Shown in pieces: positions 48,208-48,444 of a stretch of 48,444 nucleotides of DNA. The first letter of the stretch is position 1, and every line of letters begins with the position of its first letter. The stretch lies in NCBI GenBank assembly GCA_021154985.1, contig JAJNQE010000179.1, positions 1 through 48,444 on the forward strand. The letters run 5' to 3'. A model generated the notes under the pieces. It was not told where the DNA came from. It searched no databases and worked only from the letters and a program-made list of their open reading frames with translations. This DNA is from Hydrogenophaga sp. (GTDB lineage Bacteria; Pseudomonadota; Gammaproteobacteria; Burkholderiales; Burkholderiaceae_C). The translations under genes were made by a program, and so were the position numbers.

Positions 48208-48444
48208 ATGGACGCCTTGATCCTGTCGCGAATCCAGTTCGCAGCCAACATCAGCTTTCACATCCTGTTTCCGACCATCACGATCGCGATGTGCTGGTTC
48301 TTGCTGTTCTTCCGCCTGCGTTTCATCAAGACGCGCGACCCGGCATGGGAAGAGGCCTACTACTTCTGGACCAAGGTGTTCGCGCTGAGCTTCGCGCTCG
48401 GCGTGGTCTCCGGCATCGTGATGAGCTTCCAGTTCGGCACCAAC
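48208..48444 (+). CDS. cydA: Cytochrome bd ubiquinol oxidase subunit I (3' partial)
   Basis: The first 79 residues; the rest lies beyond the window. It begins MDALILSRIQFAANISFHILFP, where the His corresponds to the conserved N-terminal heme ligand of CydA. Two transmembrane segments and the start of the GxVSGIVMSFQFGTN motif follow. Cytochrome bd reduces O2 with quinol at low oxygen. Whether it is the CIO type (CioA) cannot be told from this part. It is 39 bases after the regulator gene. Confidence 0.92.
   Translation, partial: MDALILSRIQFAANISFHILFPTITIAMCWFLLFFRLRFIKTRDPAWEEAYYFWTKVFALSFALGVVSGIVMSFQFGTN

Noticed and set aside
1..48444. CRISPR array, insertion sequence, prophage or tRNA
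   Set aside because: No spaced direct repeats, transposase motifs, phage genes or tRNA cloverleaf were seen in the window.

Overview
The window is GC-rich, gene-dense DNA that reads like the chromosome of a betaproteobacterium in the Comamonadaceae. It most resembles Hydrogenophaga or a close relative, judged from protein families and gene order; no 16S gene is present. The metabolic picture is a facultative chemolithoautotroph. It has a flavocytochrome c sulfide dehydrogenase flavoprotein at the left edge, a complete RuBisCO and Calvin-Benson-Bassham (CBB) gene set in two blocks, and the start of a cytochrome bd oxidase gene at the right edge.

Layout. 1-2082: sulfide dehydrogenase flavoprotein (cut by the window start), a terminator, and a secreted alpha/beta hydrolase. 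2090-9909 (minus): one operon-like block of SDR, periplasmic binding protein, LivH, LivM, LivG, LivF, beta-keto acid cleavage enzyme (BKACE) and a second SDR. It is divergent from a GAF/PucR-type regulator (10160-12145). It looks like a dedicated uptake and catabolic system for a hydroxy or keto acid whose identity the sequence does not give. 12226-18733 (minus): cbbY-cbbF-cbbP-cbbT-cbbZ-cbbA, divergent from cbbR (18807-19748). 19876-25323: a thiamine module with a TPP riboswitch, cytX, an inverted thiD, then thiO-thiS-thiG-thiE. 25478-32766: glycine-zipper lipoprotein, SlyX, metallophosphoesterase, lipid kinase, gamma-glutamyltransferase-like enzyme, PAP2 phosphatase, and a chromate operon (rhodanese-ChrB fusion, chrA). 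32774-38838: MbcA/ParS-like protein, a 55-residue Cys-rich protein, Mpo1-like membrane protein, a GST, a nuclease-helicase fusion, and an FG-GAP lipoprotein. 39071-42029 (minus): cbbL-cbbS-cbbX (form I red-type RuBisCO with its activase). 42150-48444: CorC-like transporter, ApaH, RhlE-type helicase, zinc metallopeptidase, dCTP deaminase, GbsR/MarR-type regulator, and cydA (cut by the window end).

How the parts fit. The two cbb blocks lie about 20 kb apart on the same strand and start from almost identical promoters: 30 of 33 bases match, with a -35 TTTACC, a 17-base spacer and a -10 TACAGT. They are therefore probably one regulon under CbbR. CbbX and CbbY (RuBisCO repair) and CbbZ (phosphoglycolate salvage) accompany the core enzymes; cbbG and cbbK are not in the window. 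The thiamine module between the blocks makes the cofactor of transketolase (CbbT).

The most interesting points are the twin cbb promoters, the possibly leaderless cbbY and dcd messages, the binding protein-Liv-BKACE-SDR operon with one degenerate ABC ATPase site, the inverted thiD inside a riboswitch-led thiamine cluster, the ThiE N-terminal extension, and the paired palindromes upstream of the GbsR-cydA genes. I see no insertion sequence, prophage, CRISPR array, tRNA or rRNA.
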